Below the pieces are notes generated by a model that ran no database searches, was not told the origin of the DNA, and worked only from the letters and a program-made list of their open reading frames with translations. This document shows, one piece after another, positions 62,089 through 64,000 of a stretch of 64,000 bases of DNA. The first letter of the stretch is position 1. Every line of letters begins with the position of its first letter. The DNA is from Cyanobacteria bacterium PR.3.49 (lineage in GTDB: Bacteria; Cyanobacteriota; Vampirovibrionia; Obscuribacterales; Obscuribacteraceae). Both the position numbers and the translations under genes were made by a program. The stretch is taken from contig PNKB01000002.1 of the NCBI GenBank assembly GCA_013997645.1, positions 1 through 64,000 on the forward strand, written 5' to 3'.

Positions 62089-63660
62089 GTGTACGCAGGG
62101 TCACTTGGGCTTCGAGCCAGCCCCTTTATGAAAAATCACAGCAGAATACGTTATGTATATGCCCTGATGATTGTCGGGGGCGCGACGCTGATCGCAAGAA
62201 TATTGCTGCCGTATTTTGCGCCTGCAAATCTGGTGATGATTTACCTGTTGGCGGTCGTCATCGTGTCGACGAAGTTTGGTCGTGGACCAGCCGTTGTTGC
62301 ATCCGTCGTCAGTGTTTGCATTTTTGATTTCTTTTGCATCGAGCCGTTTTTGACATTTGCCGTTTCCGATTCGCAATACGTGGTGACTTTTCTGGCTATG
62401 CTCACCACCGCGCTGGTGATCAGTAATTTGACGGCCGCCGCAAGAGATCAGGCTGAGCGTGCAATGTCGAAAGAGCATCAAACATCTCTTCTTTACTCTT
62501 TCAGCAGAGAGCTAGCATCCGGACCTGATTTGACCGCACTTTCCGAAATCGGCAGAAAACACATATGCCAATTGGTGGGTAAGAAAGCAGAAGTTTTCTT
62601 TTGTAGTCCTGCCACCGGTAACGGTGACACGCAGGAGCATGCTGGTTCGTTTTCACCGGAAGCGAAAATTTTAATCGCGAAGGTCGTGGAAGATGGCAGC
62701 AACGGTCGAGCGGTAATAACCAGTTCGACAAAGGCAATTCCTATTAGAGGATCCTCGAGCACCAAAGAATTGCTTGGAGCAGTGGTATTCGAAGAAGGAC
62801 TTGGACATTGCGACGGAGAGAAGCTGGCTACTCTCGAGTCTTTTGTCAATCAGCTTGCGCTTGCTTGTGAGCGGACCAGGCTATCGGAAGAAAATGAACA
62901 AGCACGCGTGCAGGTGAAATCGGAAAAATTGAGAAGTTCACTTCTCAGTTCTATTTCTCATGACTTGCGCACTCCCCTTGCCACTATCACTGGTGCAGCC
63001 AGCGGAATCATGGAAGCTGGTGACGACGTGAATCTAAAAGAGTGCAAGGAAATGGCATCCGAGATTTTTAATGAATCGAGGCGGCTTAATAGACTTGTTG
63101 GTAATCTTTTGGACATGACGCGCGTTGAGTCCGGCGCTCTCGATATTCATAAAGAACCACAACCGGTCGATGAGATTATTGGCTCTGCGATTGCCTATTT
63201 TTCCGACCAACTTGCCGGGCGCAGCGTAGAGACTGAAATACCTGATGATACACCGATGGTGATTGGAGACGCGGTGCTCATTCAGCAATTGTTGATCAAT
63301 CTCGTCGAGAATATCTTTAAATACACACCGCCGGATTCGCCGATTTTGTTTCGCGCGATCAATTCTGATGCGGAAGATTTAGTCACCATCGAAGTGAGTG
63401 ACAGAGGTCCGGGTATCCCTGAAGATCTTAAAAAGCAAGTTTTTCAAAAGTTTGTAAGAGCAAAGAGCAAGAGTACTACCACTGCCAGTGGTGCCGGTCT
63501 GGGCTTGGCAATCTGTCAAGGAATTGTCGAAGCTCATGGCGGAAAAATAGGAGTCAAGGATCGTGAAGGCGGTGGCGCGACTTTTTGGTTCACGCTGCCC
63601 ATCGATCATTCGGTTGATGGTAACAAAGCATTGGGTGAAGATAGCGCTGTAGAAGCGTAA
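62089..63660 (+). CDS. Short KdpD-like sensor histidine kinase
   Basis: A 523-residue kinase that aligns with the C-terminal two thirds of KdpD. It has four membrane helices of DUF4118 (LVMIYLLAVVIVSTKFGRGP, close to the KdpD version), a GAF-like domain, HisKA with His291 in SSISHDLRTPLATITGA, and HATPase (VSDRGPGIPEDLKKQVFQKF). The N-terminal KdpD Walker and universal-stress domains are absent. The frame opens with GTG at 62089; an ATG at 62128 (MKNHSRIRYVYALM) is also plausible. It sits between the permease and a KdpE-like regulator in one operon. Confidence 0.88.
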   Translation: MYAGSLGLRASPFMKNHSRIRYVYALMIVGGATLIARILLPYFAPANLVMIYLLAVVIVSTKFGRGPAVVASVVSVCIFDFFCIEPFLTFAVSDSQYVVTFLAMLTTALVISNLTAAARDQAERAMSKEHQTSLLYSFSRELASGPDLTALSEIGRKHICQLVGKKAEVFFCSPATGNGDTQEHAGSFSPEAKILIAKVVEDGSNGRAVITSSTKAIPIRGSSSTKELLGAVVFEEGLGHCDGEKLATLESFVNQLALACERTRLSEENEQARVQVKSEKLRSSLLSSISHDLRTPLATITGAASGIMEAGDDVNLKECKEMASEIFNESRRLNRLVGNLLDMTRVESGALDIHKEPQPVDEIIGSAIAYFSDQLAGRSVETEIPDDTPMVIGDAVLIQQLLINLVENIFKYTPPDSPILFRAINSDAEDLVTIEVSDRGPGIPEDLKKQVFQKFVRAKSKSTTTASGAGLGLAICQGIVEAHGGKIGVKDREGGGATFWFTLPIDHSVDGNKALGEDSAVEA

Positions 63661-63669
63661 GAGGCAATT

Positions 63670-64000
63670 ATGTCGAAGTCAAAAATCGCCGTGTTGGTTA
63701 TTGAGGATGAAGCGCCAATCAGACGCTTTCTCAAAATGACGCTGACAAGTCAGGGCTATGACTTTTCCGAGGCTGTCTCCGGGCAAGAGGGCATGTTGAA
63801 AGTCGCGTCCGAAAAGCCGGACATCATCATTCTCGATCTTGGTCTTCCTGATATGGACGGGCTGGAAGTAACGAAGCAATTGCGCGAGTGGACACCGACT
63901 CCGATCATTGTGCTTTCTGCCAGAGGGCAAGAGAAGGATAAAGTGGAAGCGCTTGATGCAGGTGCTGATGACTATCTGACGAAACCTTTTGGTGTGGCGG
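63670..64000 (+). CDS. KdpE-like OmpR-family response regulator (partial)
   Basis: GAGG precedes the ATG at 63670. The 110 visible residues form a complete receiver up to the Lys: VIEDEAPIRRFLKM, the phosphoacceptor Asp in IIILDLGLPDMDGLEV, IIVLSARGQEKDKV and DDYLTKPF. The winged-helix half lies beyond the window. It is nine bases after the short KdpD-like gene. Its receiver has the canonical EDE acidic pocket, unlike the first KdpE. Confidence 0.93.
   Translation, partial: MSKSKIAVLVIEDEAPIRRFLKMTLTSQGYDFSEAVSGQEGMLKVASEKPDIIILDLGLPDMDGLEVTKQLREWTPTPIIVLSARGQEKDKVEALDAGADDYLTKPFGVA

Overview
The window reads as chromosomal DNA of a Gram-negative, non-photosynthetic relative of the cyanobacteria (Melainabacteria/Vampirovibrionia, Obscuribacter-like). 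This is an inference. It rests on an OprB-like cyanobacterial-type porin ending in a beta-signal Phe, several DUF4384 and DUF4388 proteins, many secreted proteins without recognisable families, and a complete Kdp potassium system with a KdpD/KdpE pair. No rRNA or universal marker gene is present to settle the taxonomy.

Region 1 (1-14450) is an accessory island. It opens with a complete IS21-family element (istA/istB, 3-2667). Next comes a tight four-gene minus-strand operon, visibly AT-richer than the rest: an LCAT-like lipase/acyltransferase, a membrane NACHT NTPase carrying an N-terminal transglutaminase-like domain, and two tandem secreted paralogues. The start codons touch or overlap the preceding stops. 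This operon is the best candidate for an undescribed conflict or defence system. After it lies insertion-sequence debris: a TPR gene split by a chimeric element (IS21 ends around an unrelated DDE transposase, with a 6-bp target duplication), an IS3 remnant and a damaged IS3/IS407-type element. A HEPN-like (Ymh/TIGR02391-type) gene follows, and the island ends at the 3' end of a tRNA-Leu gene.

Region 2 (14620-34077) is mostly ordinary chromosome: a secreted alpha/beta hydrolase with a DUF4384 domain, a DEAD-box RNA helicase with a hairpin-rich leader and a heptapeptide-repeat tail, a coiled-coil membrane protein, a family 2 glycosyltransferase, a pseudo-receiver protein, a Ser/Thr kinase, a 1336-residue HD-domain protein, a SulP transporter with a structured leader, and several proteins of unknown function.

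Region 3 (34320-51440) holds tRNA-Arg and tRNA-Lys, a protease-like/DUF4388/DUF4384 protein whose 5' end looks frameshifted, a secreted DUF4384 protein, many small membrane or secreted proteins, a class V aminotransferase with a YheT-like hydrolase, a ribbon-helix-helix regulator with a candidate operator, an APC-superfamily permease and the porin.

Region 4 (51490-64000) is the potassium region. A small peptide gene, kdpF, kdpA, kdpB, kdpC, kdpD and kdpE follow one another with overlaps. A second permease of the APC type then sits in an apparent operon with a shortened KdpD-like kinase and a KdpE-like regulator that runs off the window. The duplication of sensor and regulator, and AATCTTTATGC motifs before both operons, suggest that ATP-driven and secondary transport are controlled in parallel.
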